Shown here one piece after another: positions 33,517 to 42,164 of a stretch of DNA of 56,914 bases. A program made the position numbers and the translations under genes. A model generated the notes under the pieces. The model did no database searches and was not told where the DNA came from. It saw only the letters and a list, made by a program, of their open reading frames with translations. The DNA is from Mucilaginibacter sp. GTDB lineage: Bacteria; Bacteroidota; Bacteroidia; Sphingobacteriales; Sphingobacteriaceae. Location of the stretch: contig NZ_JANYGH010000043.1 of NCBI RefSeq assembly GCF_025362475.1, positions 1 through 56,914 on the forward strand, in the 5' to 3' direction. The first letter of the stretch is position 1. Each line of letters starts with the position of its first letter.

Positions 33517-33552
33517 TGTTAATCTTAAGTTAACATTAGGGGCTGACTTTTG
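33517..33552 (+). promoter_or_regulatory. Tandem 11-bp repeat next to a -7-like box, upstream of the Oar-like receptor
   Basis: TGTTAATCTTA (33517-33527) and AGTTAACATTA (33528-33538) are contiguous 11-bp repeats containing TTAATC-N5-TTAACA. Six nt later comes GACTTTTG (33545-33552), close to TAnnTTTG. The repeats occupy the -33 region, the layout of promoters activated by PhoB/PhoP-type regulators. Confidence 0.5.
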
Positions 33553-33570
33553 TGTTCAAAATAAACACAA

Positions 33571-36500
33571 ATGAAAAAGCTCTACTTTATCCTTTTATCA
33601 CTGCTGATCATTGGGGTTGCTAATGTCGCTAATGCGCAGATTACTACCTCTTTAGTTAGTGGGAAAGTTACCGACCAAAAAGGTGTAACCTTGCCAGGTG
33701 TAACTATTACCGTACTTAATACAAGTACCGGTACACGTTACGGTTCGCAAACCAACTCCGATGGTCGTTACACAATTGCCAACGTTAACCCGGGTGGTCC
33801 TTATACCATCACTGCTACTTTTGTCGGATTTAAAAAAGATGAAAGATCAGATATCACTTTAAGTTTAGGTACAGCTACCTATAACTTCGCGCTTGCAGAT
33901 GAAACTACAACTTTATCTGAAGTGAAGATTAAAGGTACTGCCGGTGGTACAAAAACAGGTGCAAGTACCCGCATCAACCAAAATCAAATCAAAAACCTGC
34001 CTACAATTAACCGCAGCTTACAGGATTTGACAAGGTTAACACCTCAAAGTAACAACAACTCTTTCCAGGGAACCAACTACCGTTACAATAACGTAACACT
34101 TGATGGTGCCATCAATAATGATGCGATTGGTTTTAGCCCATCATTAGGTGGACAAAACAACGCTTCTGGTCAGGTTGGTAGCAGTACACGTACAAGCCCG
34201 GTATCATTAGATGCTATACAGGATGTACAGGTATTGGTTGCACCTTACGATATTAAAATTGGTAACGTATTGGGTGGTAGTATAAATGCTGTAACCCGTA
34301 GCGGTACAAATGATTTTTCGGGTTCAATTTATGGTTACGGTCGTGGTGCTTTCTTAGTAGGCCCCAATAACGCATCTGCCGCTGCAGGTGGCGATGGTTC
34401 AAAAATACCTTCTACATTTCATGATTACCAAACTGGTATCCGTTTAGGTTTCCCAATCATTAAGAATAAATTATTCTTCTTCACCAACGAGGAGATTGCC
34501 CGTCGTCAGGATCCTGTTATCCGTGGTGCAGATGCAAGTGGCTCAAGCCAGATCCTTAGCTTGCAGGATGCTAAAAACCTTACAACTGCTTTCCAACAAT
34601 TTACAGGCGGTTTAAGTCCGGGTACTTATTCAAATAGCTCTATCTACTCGCACTCAAATAAATTCTTTAACAGGTTAGATTGGAATATCAATGATAACAA
34701 CCAGTTAACCATCCGTAACAATACCATCAGCTCAACAGCTACAAACTTAGAGCGTGATCAACAAAACTTCCGTTTTGGTGGCATTGATTATGTATCTCAT
34801 AACAACTCAACATCAACTGTTGCTGAGTTAAAATCAAGGTTTTCAAATAGCGCGAGTAACAGTTTAGTTATTGGTTACTCAAACGTACATGATTACCGTG
34901 ATCCTACTTCAGATCCTTCTTTGCCGCAGATTGAAATAACCGGCCGTACGCCGGGTACTACCATATTTATGGGTACCGACCGTGAGGCTGCTATATTTGA
35001 TATGCACCAAAAAACTACTGAGTTTACCGACAACTTTACTTTAACAAAAGGTAGACACACATTTACGTTTGGTACACACAACGAGTTTTATAACATCACT
35101 TACAACTTTGTAAACGCATGGAATGGTCGTGTTGCTTACAGCAGTATCGAGAATTTTATAGCAAACTCACCTTCACGTGTACGTGCTAACTTTAACTATA
35201 CTGATAACACTCGTGATTATATCATAGCTCATCCATCAGCTCAATTTAAAGTTAACCTGATGAGTTTATATGGTCAGGACGAGATACAGCTTACCGATAA
35301 TTTCAAATTAACTGCAGCTTTACGTTTGGATTATGCAGGCGTACCTAACAAACAGCCATTGAGCAGCAAAACAACAAATGCTCCTGTTGATTTAAACTAC
35401 GGTAATACATTTACCTACACTAAGCCACGCGACATCAAACAAAATTATTTGAACAATGTTGAATTTAACCCACGTTTATCATTCAATTATGATGTAAATG
35501 GCGATCAAAGCTTAATTGTACGCGGTGGTAGCGGTTTATTCACCGGCCGTGTACCTTTTGCATGGTTTGGTTATGCGTTTTACAACAACGGTGCTACTTA
35601 TGGCGCTTATGATAATAAATCTGCTCAAAAAGTTGGTACTAACCCGGTTCAAACATCTCCAACAGGAGGTTTAAACTATGTTAATCAGCAAGGTTTCAAT
35701 ACTGCAGCTACAGGCCCAACCCAGGTAGATTTAATTGACAATAAATTTAAAATGCCACAGGTTTGGAGAAGCAGTTTAGCGTTTGATTATACAACTGATG
35801 ACCAATGGAAATTTACTTTGGAAGGTATTTATACTAAAACCGTTCATGATTTGAAATTCCAGCAGGTAAATACTAAGGATAGCGTAACTTATTATTCTTA
35901 CGATACCCAACACCAACAGCCAATATTTGTAAATCAAAAAGTTAACTCATCTTATACTAATGCTTATGAGTTATCAAACACCAGCCTTGGCTACCGTTAT
36001 AGCTTAACAGCGCAGGTAGGTAAAACATTCCCTTTTGGTTTAAGTGGTAACGTTGCTTATACTTATGGCCATTCAAAAGATGTTACCAATGGTATCCGTA
36101 ACTCAATGGAATCAAACTGGCAGTTAAACCAGGCTTTAAATCCTAATAATCCAGGTTTAGCCAACTCAAATTTTGATATCCGTCACCGCATTGTTTCAAA
36201 CGTAAACATCCGTCATGACTGGGATGCTGCCAAAAACTACACTGCAAACTTTAGCTTCTTCTTTAGCGCGCAATCTGGTAACCCATATACTTATGGTTTT
36301 TATCCAAGTTCAATTGACGGAACAGGCCAACAAGTTAGTTTAGCTTACATTCCTAAACAAGGCGAAACAGCTAACTTCTTTACTGATATAGTAGGTGGAC
36401 AAACTGCTGCACAACAAGCAGCTGCATTTGATGCCTTTATTGATAAAAGCAGCTACTTATCATCACGTCGTGGTAACTTTACTCAACGTAATGGAGGCTT

Positions 36501-36831
36501 TACGCCATGGAATAATCAACTTGATTTCCGTTTTGCTCAAGACTTTAAATTCGGTAGCGGTAAACACAAACAAGTGATCACTTTCACTTATGATATTGTT
36601 AACCTTACTAACTTGCTGAACAAAAAATGGGGTCAGTATTACTTCTCAGCTAATACTTTCAACTCAACTTCAAGCATTGGTTTAGCTCCAGCTAAAAACG
36701 GCACACCAAGTTTTGGTAATGCAGCAACAACATATCCAAAATATACCTTTGCAGATCCAGGATTACCATATTCTGTTGATTTATTTGCTTCACGCTGGCA
36801 AATGCAGTTTGGTATACGTTACGCTTTCTAA
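33571..36831 (+). CDS. Oar-like TonB-dependent receptor
   Basis: A 1086-residue outer-membrane receptor. Signal peptide 1-22 (NVANAQ); carboxypeptidase-like domain about 27-115 (VSGKVTDQKGVTLPGVTITV, TNSDGRYTIANVNPGGPYTI); plug about 130-250 (NRSLQDLTRLTPQSNNNSFQ, NVTLDGAINNDAIGFS, VLGGSINAVTRSGTNDFSGS); then a long barrel ending MQFGIRYAF. The layout matches the Oar group rather than SusC. Arg is nearly always CGT and Gly mostly GGT, like tuf and the ribosomal genes, suggesting very high expression. It is monocistronic, between its candidate regulatory repeats and a strong terminator. The substrate is unknown. Confidence 0.92.
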   Translation: MKKLYFILLSLLIIGVANVANAQITTSLVSGKVTDQKGVTLPGVTITVLNTSTGTRYGSQTNSDGRYTIANVNPGGPYTITATFVGFKKDERSDITLSLGTATYNFALADETTTLSEVKIKGTAGGTKTGASTRINQNQIKNLPTINRSLQDLTRLTPQSNNNSFQGTNYRYNNVTLDGAINNDAIGFSPSLGGQNNASGQVGSSTRTSPVSLDAIQDVQVLVAPYDIKIGNVLGGSINAVTRSGTNDFSGSIYGYGRGAFLVGPNNASAAAGGDGSKIPSTFHDYQTGIRLGFPIIKNKLFFFTNEEIARRQDPVIRGADASGSSQILSLQDAKNLTTAFQQFTGGLSPGTYSNSSIYSHSNKFFNRLDWNINDNNQLTIRNNTISSTATNLERDQQNFRFGGIDYVSHNNSTSTVAELKSRFSNSASNSLVIGYSNVHDYRDPTSDPSLPQIEITGRTPGTTIFMGTDREAAIFDMHQKTTEFTDNFTLTKGRHTFTFGTHNEFYNITYNFVNAWNGRVAYSSIENFIANSPSRVRANFNYTDNTRDYIIAHPSAQFKVNLMSLYGQDEIQLTDNFKLTAALRLDYAGVPNKQPLSSKTTNAPVDLNYGNTFTYTKPRDIKQNYLNNVEFNPRLSFNYDVNGDQSLIVRGGSGLFTGRVPFAWFGYAFYNNGATYGAYDNKSAQKVGTNPVQTSPTGGLNYVNQQGFNTAATGPTQVDLIDNKFKMPQVWRSSLAFDYTTDDQWKFTLEGIYTKTVHDLKFQQVNTKDSVTYYSYDTQHQQPIFVNQKVNSSYTNAYELSNTSLGYRYSLTAQVGKTFPFGLSGNVAYTYGHSKDVTNGIRNSMESNWQLNQALNPNNPGLANSNFDIRHRIVSNVNIRHDWDAAKNYTANFSFFFSAQSGNPYTYGFYPSSIDGTGQQVSLAYIPKQGETANFFTDIVGGQTAAQQAAAFDAFIDKSSYLSSRRGNFTQRNGGFTPWNNQLDFRFAQDFKFGSGKHKQVITFTYDIVNLTNLLNKKWGQYYFSANTFNSTSSIGLAPAKNGTPSFGNAATTYPKYTFADPGLPYSVDLFASRWQMQFGIRYAF

Positions 36832-36856
36832 CATTACTAAACACACCATAATAGCG

Positions 36857-36890
36857 AGTCCCTGCAGGTTTATCCGGCAGGGACTTTTTA
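36857..36890 (+). terminator. Terminator of the Oar-like receptor gene
   Basis: AGTCCCTGC pairs exactly with GCAGGGACT, followed by TTTTTAG. Confidence 0.85.
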
Positions 36891-36900
36891 GTTTGTATGG

Positions 36901-38319
36901 TCAATCAGTAATGGCCTGTTTATACTTATTCTTAAAATATAAGTAAAACGGAATTCCGCTTAAAATTAAAAACAGGCCGATAATGGATGCCTGGGTTTGG
37001 GTAATAATGGTATTTATCACCAGGATAACGCAAAATAAAATAATGATGATTGGAATTACAGGGTAGCCAATAACTTTGGCTGTTACAATGCCTTTCATCT
37101 TCATCCGTATCAGTCCCAGCGTAGTTAAGCCGAAAAACGCGTACGATGCAAATATAACCAGGTTAGTAATTTGATCGAAAGTGCCGCTGCAAACAAGTAT
37201 CACGCTCCACACAGCCGAATAAAGCAGCGCGATATGAGGGGTGCTGAATGATGGATGAACTACAGCTGCCTTTTTAAAGAAAACGCTCTCCTGCGCCATC
37301 CTAAAATAAATCCTTGGATACGATATAATGCAGCCGTTAAGTGCGCCAAAGGTACATACCATAATAAGTACAGCTATAATTACAGCACCGGCTTTACCCA
37401 TTAAAATACGGGCAACTTCGGCAGCCGCTATCTTATCGGCACCCAGTACGGCCAATTGTGATACCGGCAATACTTTCATATAGGTATAGTTAAGCAGTAC
37501 ATACAGCGTCATGGCGATGCCTACGCCGCCGATAATAGCTAAGGGAATATTGCGCTTTGGATTTTTGATTTCGCCGGTAACAAAAGTAATATTGGCCCAG
37601 CCATCATAAGCCCATAGCGCGCTAAGCATGGCGCCAAATAAGCCACTAAATAAGGCTGCGCCCTGCGGATGAGTTACAGTAGATGTTGTCGCCTGGCTTG
37701 CGACAGAGTGATCGCTGTATATTAACCCCGAAACGATAAGCAGTAAGATGCCCAGTATTTTGGCTGCCGTTACAATGTTGTTTAAGATCCCTGCCTTATT
37801 TACGCCCCTATAGTTTACCCAGGTTAGCAACATAATGGTAAGTACGGCCAGTATTTTAATTCCCGAATCGGCAAATGGATATATGGATTGCGAGATGCCG
37901 ACATCTTTAAATGTATTAAGTGGGTTGGGTAACGGAATAAGCGTATTAACAGACTGTGCAAATACAAATGATAAAGCCGCAATAGCGCCACTACCAACTA
38001 TGCTGAAGATTGTCCACCCGAACAAAAAAGCAACAAAGTCTCCATAAATAAGTCGAAGATATTCATAAACACCGCCCGTTTGGGTTGTCATGGAGGCAAG
38101 GCCGGCATAGGTGAACGCACCAAATATGGTAATAATGCCCGCTATTATCCAGGCCATTAAAATATAAGGCTCGCTGCCCAGCGTTTGCGACATGGGCACA
38201 ATTTTTTTAAACACGCCCGAACCGATCATGATGCCCGCTACCAGCAAAATGCCGGTGGGCAGGCCAAGTACCTGTTTTAAATGGCTGCCGTTTTTAGTAT
38301 CGGGTTTGTTTTCCTGCAT
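36901..38319 (-). CDS. APC-superfamily amino-acid permease
   Basis: A 472-residue inner-membrane transporter with about 12 hydrophobic segments. TM1 carries the unwound-helix glycine motif of APC transporters (GIMIGSGVFKKI), and conserved blocks follow: GGVYEYLRLIYGDFVAFLFGW, FSGLFGAMLSALWAYDGWAN, EIKNPKRNIPLAIIGG. The layout resembles LAT/YjeM-type amino-acid antiporters or permeases, and the substrate cannot be fixed. The open frame begins at 38352; the ATG at 38319 (MQENKPDTKNGSH) is preferred because the extra 11 residues overlap a likely promoter region. It is separated from the upstream acyltransferase by a terminator. Confidence 0.9.
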   Translation of the reverse strand: MQENKPDTKNGSHLKQVLGLPTGILLVAGIMIGSGVFKKIVPMSQTLGSEPYILMAWIIAGIITIFGAFTYAGLASMTTQTGGVYEYLRLIYGDFVAFLFGWTIFSIVGSGAIAALSFVFAQSVNTLIPLPNPLNTFKDVGISQSIYPFADSGIKILAVLTIMLLTWVNYRGVNKAGILNNIVTAAKILGILLLIVSGLIYSDHSVASQATTSTVTHPQGAALFSGLFGAMLSALWAYDGWANITFVTGEIKNPKRNIPLAIIGGVGIAMTLYVLLNYTYMKVLPVSQLAVLGADKIAAAEVARILMGKAGAVIIAVLIMVCTFGALNGCIISYPRIYFRMAQESVFFKKAAVVHPSFSTPHIALLYSAVWSVILVCSGTFDQITNLVIFASYAFFGLTTLGLIRMKMKGIVTAKVIGYPVIPIIIILFCVILVINTIITQTQASIIGLFLILSGIPFYLYFKNKYKQAITD

Positions 38320-38400
38320 GATCTTTTTTGGGATTTTGAAATGATCAAACAATATAAGTTAATTCGGGAGATAATATTGTGACAGGGTAGGTAGGTATAA

Positions 38401-38443
38401 AACAAAAACACTCCACCGGGCTGGCCAATGGAGTGTTTTTGTT
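38401..38443. terminator. Terminator downstream of the acyltransferase gene
   Basis: Perfect 15-bp arms AACAAAAACACTCCA / TGGAGTGTTTTTGTT. The minus-strand reading ends the acyltransferase transcript. It is symmetrical enough to act in both directions. Confidence 0.85.
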
Positions 38444-38469
38444 ATGGAGGGTATATTTTAAATGCTATC

Positions 38470-40224
38470 CTATAAATTTTTACCCAGTTTATCTAAAATA
38501 TCCTGTGGTACCTGCTCCAGATCAAGCACCAGGAAGCCATCCAGGCAATCGGCAAATTTAGGATCGATATTAAAGCTGATAATTTTCGCGTTAAGGGCAA
38601 TGTATTGGCGCAGCAATACAGGTACTTTCATATTGCGTGTTTCTACTTCTGATATCAGGTTATCCAGGCCTTTAAAGCTATCCTCGCCAGCCATTAATAA
38701 ATCGGTATCAATACTTGAAAAATCAACCTTGAACTTTTTACGCGGCTTTACATATTGTGCCAGTTCGTGATCAAAGTGATTCCGGTTTATATAATCAACT
38801 ATCAGCGATTTGGAGAATTTTGAAAACGAGTTGCTGATACTTACCGGCCCAATCAAGTACCTGTATCTTGGATTATCTATCAAAAATTTAAGAATACCTT
38901 TCCATAACAGGAACAGCGGCAGGGGCTTGGTTTGGTATTCCTTGCGGATCCATGAGCGGCCAAGCTCTAAACTTTTACGCAATACGGGGGTAAACTGGGT
39001 TTTAAGCTTAAAAAGCTCGGTAATGTAAAAGCCCTTTTTACCTACGCTATAAAATATCTCATCGCCCAAGCCAATACGGTAAGCGCCAACAATCATTTTA
39101 GCCTCAAAATCCCAGATGAAAAGGTGGTTATAATAAATATCGTATTCATCAAGATCGATACTTTTGTTGGTGCCTTCCCCAATCTCCCTGAAAGTTACTT
39201 CGCGCAGACGCCCAATCTCGCGTATTACATTTGGGATAACCGATGTAGGTACTATAAATACCTCGTAGTTTTTTTCGGTCCATACTTTATAATTCTCCCT
39301 CAGGGGTGCAATTTCCTTTTCAAGTGTTACCGCATCAATTTCGGGAACAATATCAGTTGGCAGCCTTTTTATCTTAAACAGGTTGCGCGGGTTGAATATC
39401 TTTTTTTCTTCCTCTAAACCTGTACCTAAAGCATAAGTGCGGGCGCGTAAAAAATTAAGAAGCTTAGCGCTGTTATTATAATCAGGAATCTCCAGCACGT
39501 TAATGGGTTTACCAATACGCAATTTAATGGTATGCCCATGCTTGTTAAATAACTCAGAAGGCAGCTTAGCCGTACGCAGGGCAGGGTGGATAAGACTTAA
39601 TAAATTAAATAGTAAGCCATTATTGCCATGGAAATAAATAGGTACAACCGGTACTTTAGCCTTGGCTATTATTTTACCAACCACCGGGTGCCAAAGCCGA
39701 TCAGTTACCTGCTGTTGCTCCACTTTAAAGGTTGATACTTCGCCGGCCGGAAAAATACCTATTGGCGTACCGTTATTCAAAAGCTCGAGCGTGTTTTTTA
39801 AACCGCTGATGCTTGAAGAGTGCTCTACGTTTTCAAATGGATTTACAGCAATAAAAAAGTCGGTAAGGTTGGGGATCTTTTTTAGTAGAAAATTGGCCAT
39901 CAGTTTGGCATCAGGCCTTACTGTTAGTAACAGTTTTAAAAGTACCAGGCCCTCAATACCACCATAAGGATGGTTGGCAATGGCAATAAAGCTGCCTGTT
40001 TTGGGTATGTGCCTTAGGTCGCGTTCATCAAATTCAATGTCAATACCGCAACCGGCCAAAATTGCATCAATAAATTCGATGCCTTGTTTGGGCTGTGCCT
40101 GGGCAAACAAATCGTTTACCTGGTTAATTTTCATGATTTCCATCAACAAAGCGGCCAGGCCAGGCATTTTCAGCTTATCAAGTTTAGTGGCTTTGGCAAA
40201 CTCTTCGGTGGTTATTACTTTCAT
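38470..40224 (-). CDS. olsF: Two-domain acyltransferase, OlsF-like (O-acyl + N-acyl transferase)
   Basis: A 584-residue fusion. The N-terminal half (about 40-270) is a PlsC/OlsA-type acyltransferase: NHPYGGIEG (84-92; His85 and Glu91 in the HX4-5D/E position), FPAGEVSTF (158-166), VPVVPIYFHGNN. The C-terminal half (about 310-560) is a GNAT-fold/OlsB-like N-acyltransferase (IGRLREVTFREIGEGTN, DEYDIYYNHLFIWD, ELGRSWIRKEYQ). This domain order is that of OlsF, reported from Serratia and Flavobacterium to make ornithine lipids in both acylation steps. The ornithine-lipid assignment rests on that architecture; other acyl-amino-acid lipids, such as glycine lipids, are possible. It is monocistronic, ending at the terminator. 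Confidence 0.75.
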   Translation of the reverse strand: MKVITTEEFAKATKLDKLKMPGLAALLMEIMKINQVNDLFAQAQPKQGIEFIDAILAGCGIDIEFDERDLRHIPKTGSFIAIANHPYGGIEGLVLLKLLLTVRPDAKLMANFLLKKIPNLTDFFIAVNPFENVEHSSSISGLKNTLELLNNGTPIGIFPAGEVSTFKVEQQQVTDRLWHPVVGKIIAKAKVPVVPIYFHGNNGLLFNLLSLIHPALRTAKLPSELFNKHGHTIKLRIGKPINVLEIPDYNNSAKLLNFLRARTYALGTGLEEEKKIFNPRNLFKIKRLPTDIVPEIDAVTLEKEIAPLRENYKVWTEKNYEVFIVPTSVIPNVIREIGRLREVTFREIGEGTNKSIDLDEYDIYYNHLFIWDFEAKMIVGAYRIGLGDEIFYSVGKKGFYITELFKLKTQFTPVLRKSLELGRSWIRKEYQTKPLPLFLLWKGILKFLIDNPRYRYLIGPVSISNSFSKFSKSLIVDYINRNHFDHELAQYVKPRKKFKVDFSSIDTDLLMAGEDSFKGLDNLISEVETRNMKVPVLLRQYIALNAKIISFNIDPKFADCLDGFLVLDLEQVPQDILDKLGKNL

Positions 40225-40298
40225 TTTTAAATAACAATGTATTTTATTAATAAATAATATTCTGAAATTTCATTTACTTTAACGCCTGATAGTTCATA

Positions 40299-41168
40299 AT
40301 GATGAAAACGCATATTAAAACTTACCTATCCATAACTAAAAAAGAATGGAACGGAATGGTAGTGTTAATTATTTTAACGGCATTGGTTTTGGCAGCTCCA
40401 TATATTTATCAGGCAAACCGCAAAGATAATACAATAAATTTTAATGATTTTAATAAAGCGGCTGCGATACTTGCCAAAGCTAAAGGTATAGAATTGGATG
40501 ACGATCTGGCTACAAAAACATATAGACACGTAAAAATCAACCTGTTTGCCTTTAATCCTAATAATTTACCGGTGGCCGATTGGGAAAAACTGGGACTAAC
40601 TGAGCATCAGGCAAACGTCATAAAAAACTATGAGGCTAAAGGCGGCAGGTTTTACTCAAAAGCAGACGTAAAAAAAATCTACTCTATTACTGATACCGAC
40701 TACAAACGCCTGGAACCTTATATCAACTTACCGGCTAATGATCATTACACAAAGAAAGCGGCACCCGGCGAGGTTATAGAAGTTAATGGCGCCGATTCGG
40801 CAAGGCTCATGATGATCAGGGGGATAGGGCCAGCATTCGCCAGGCGTATTATAAGGTACCGGGAGCGTTTAGGTGGCTTTTACAAAAAGGAACAGTTGAA
40901 AGAGGTGTTTGGTATCGATGATGTTAAATTTGCCGAAATTAAGGATGCTATAGCTGTAGATGGACGAAACATTAGAAAACTTGATGTAAATACAGCCACC
41001 TTTAATCAATTGCAACGTTTCCCTTATTTGAGCTTTAAGCAGATGAATGCCATTTTGGAATACCATACCCAGCACGGCGATTATGAATCAATTGACGATA
41101 TGAAAAATATTGCCATACTGGATGACGGAATTTTGCGTAAAATTGGGCCTTATTTAGTTTTTAAATGA
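40299..41168 (+). CDS. Membrane-anchored helix-hairpin-helix (ComEA-like) protein
   Basis: A 289-residue protein. A single N-terminal membrane helix (about 18-38, MVVLIILTALVLAAPYIYQ) is followed by three helix-hairpin-helix modules: about 98-145 (LTEHQANVIKNYEAKGGRFY), 165-222 (IRGIGPAFARRIIRYRERLG) and 230-289 (LDVNTATFNQLQRFPYLSFK). Tandem HhH modules usually bind DNA without sequence preference, as in ComEA; a role in DNA uptake or repair is inference. The gene overlaps apt by 4 bp (ATGA), so the two are translationally coupled. Two ATGs in a row (40299, 40302) make the start equivocal by one codon. Confidence 0.85.
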   Translation: MMKTHIKTYLSITKKEWNGMVVLIILTALVLAAPYIYQANRKDNTINFNDFNKAAAILAKAKGIELDDDLATKTYRHVKINLFAFNPNNLPVADWEKLGLTEHQANVIKNYEAKGGRFYSKADVKKIYSITDTDYKRLEPYINLPANDHYTKKAAPGEVIEVNGADSARLMMIRGIGPAFARRIIRYRERLGGFYKKEQLKEVFGIDDVKFAEIKDAIAVDGRNIRKLDVNTATFNQLQRFPYLSFKQMNAILEYHTQHGDYESIDDMKNIAILDDGILRKIGPYLVFK

Positions 41169-41692
41169 TTACCGAGCAAATAAAGAAAGCCATACGCGAT
41201 ATTCCTGATTTCCCTAAGCCTGGGATAGTCTTTAAGGATATTACTCCGATATTAAAAGATCCCATTTTGTGCGATAATATTATCAATGCCTTTGTAGAAC
41301 AATTGAAGGGTACCCGGATTGATGTTATAGCAGGTATAGAAAGCAGGGGATTTTTGTTTGGACTTACGCTGGCCACCAAACTGGGTATCCCGTTTGTGCC
41401 GATTCGTAAAGCGGGCAAGCTGCCATTTACTATAAAACAGAAAGCATATAAACTGGAGTATGGTGATGCAATAATTGAATGCCACACAGACGCTTTTGAA
41501 CCCGGGCAGCATGTCCTGATTCATGATGATTTGCTGGCTACCGGCGGCACAGTAACTGCCGCCAGTGAACTCATTGCAGAAATGGGCGGCATAGTAGCCG
41601 GTTTCTCTTTTGTGGTTGAGCTTGGCTTTTTAAAGGGCAGAGAACGGATAGCGTCTATCAGCGATACACTGGTGGTATTGGCTGAGTATTAG
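41165..41692 (+). CDS. apt: Adenine phosphoribosyltransferase
   Basis: Purine salvage enzyme that makes AMP from adenine and PRPP in the cytoplasm. At 175 residues it has the normal length, with IPDFPKPGIVFKDITPIL near the start, the flexible-loop region IGIESRGFLFG (as IAGIESRGFLFG), and the PRPP-binding VLIHDDLLATGGTV at about 117-130. Its ATG lies inside the stop of the upstream helix-hairpin-helix gene. No terminator is evident; the downstream spacer begins a stack of repeats 7 nt after the stop. Confidence 0.97.
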   Translation: MITEQIKKAIRDIPDFPKPGIVFKDITPILKDPILCDNIINAFVEQLKGTRIDVIAGIESRGFLFGLTLATKLGIPFVPIRKAGKLPFTIKQKAYKLEYGDAIIECHTDAFEPGQHVLIHDDLLATGGTVTAASELIAEMGGIVAGFSFVVELGFLKGRERIASISDTLVVLAEY

Positions 41693-41698
41693 CTTTGC

Positions 41699-41728
41699 AG
41701 TATCAAGTAGTTAGTATCAAGTAGCAAG
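41699..41728 (+). repeat. AGTATCAAGTAG-family element, copy 1
   Basis: Thirty bases: AGTATCAAGTAGTTAGTATC followed by AAGTAGCAAG. Internally a tandem of AGTATCAAGTAG. Same strand as the copies at 43342 and 49165. Confidence 0.85.
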
Positions 41729-41748
41729 GTTTTTGTTCAGGTGATTCT

Positions 41749-41831
41749 GTCTGAACCAGAATTTTCAGAATTAAAGAATTAGCAGAATTTAATTCAGAAA
41801 ATCCCAATAGTTCTACAAATTCCGGTTTGAC
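41749..41831. repeat. Imperfect inverted repeat (GTCTGAACCAGAATT / AAATTCCGGTTTGAC)
   Basis: The arms match at about 12 of 15 positions; the interior is a string of CAGAATT/GAATT repeats. Dispersed-repeat type recalled from other Bacteroidota. Confidence 0.65.
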
Positions 41832-41840
41832 TTGATTTTT

Positions 41841-41925
41841 TGCGTTAGGGATCGGCGCGGATACCGGCCCATGTGGATAAGGCCTGTGAAGTATGAGCAT
41901 AGAGCCCGGCCGCAGGCAACGCCCG
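41841..41925. repeat. GCGTTAGGGAT...GGCAACGCCC element
   Basis: An 85-bp GC-rich segment between AT-rich neighbours, bounded by TGCGTT and AACGCC and with internal CGGCCC and GAGCCC blocks able to pair. I recall related elements in intergenic spaces of Bacteroidota. Confidence 0.6.
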
Positions 41926-41929
41926 TAGT

Positions 41930-41959
41930 AGTATCAAATAGTTAATATCAGTATCAAGA
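41930..41959 (+). repeat. AGTATCAAGTAG-family element, copy 2 (divergent)
   Basis: AGTATCAAATAGTTAATATC followed by AGTATCAAGA; several changes from copy 1. Confidence 0.7.
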
Positions 41960-42164
41960 CTATGCCCTAAGTGGCAATTAACCTGCAATCAGCAATTTTT
42001 TAAAAAATATTTTTCACTCCTTTTCTTACCCAAAAATAACCCTATTCAAACTAAACCTGTTTTTCATACCAGATACCATTTTGTACTTCTATTCAGGTGC
42101 ATTTTTGGTGAAACCAAGCTGATAATTAAATCGTTAATTTGTATAACCAGTTATATAAATTAGT

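Larger units (their letters stand above)
41693..42164. other. 472-bp spacer made largely of four repeat elements
   Basis: No coding frame looks real. In order it holds an AGTATCAAGTAG element, a GTCTGAACC inverted repeat, a GCGTTAGGGAT...GCAACGCCC element and a second AGTATCAA element, then about 200 nt of AT-rich sequence leading to the acyl-CoA dehydrogenase gene, with TTAATTTG at 42134-42141 as its nearest promoter-like box. Confidence 0.6.

Noticed and set aside
41703..41900. 65-codon minus-strand frame downstream of apt
   Set aside because: It covers dispersed repeats with no protein-like pattern.
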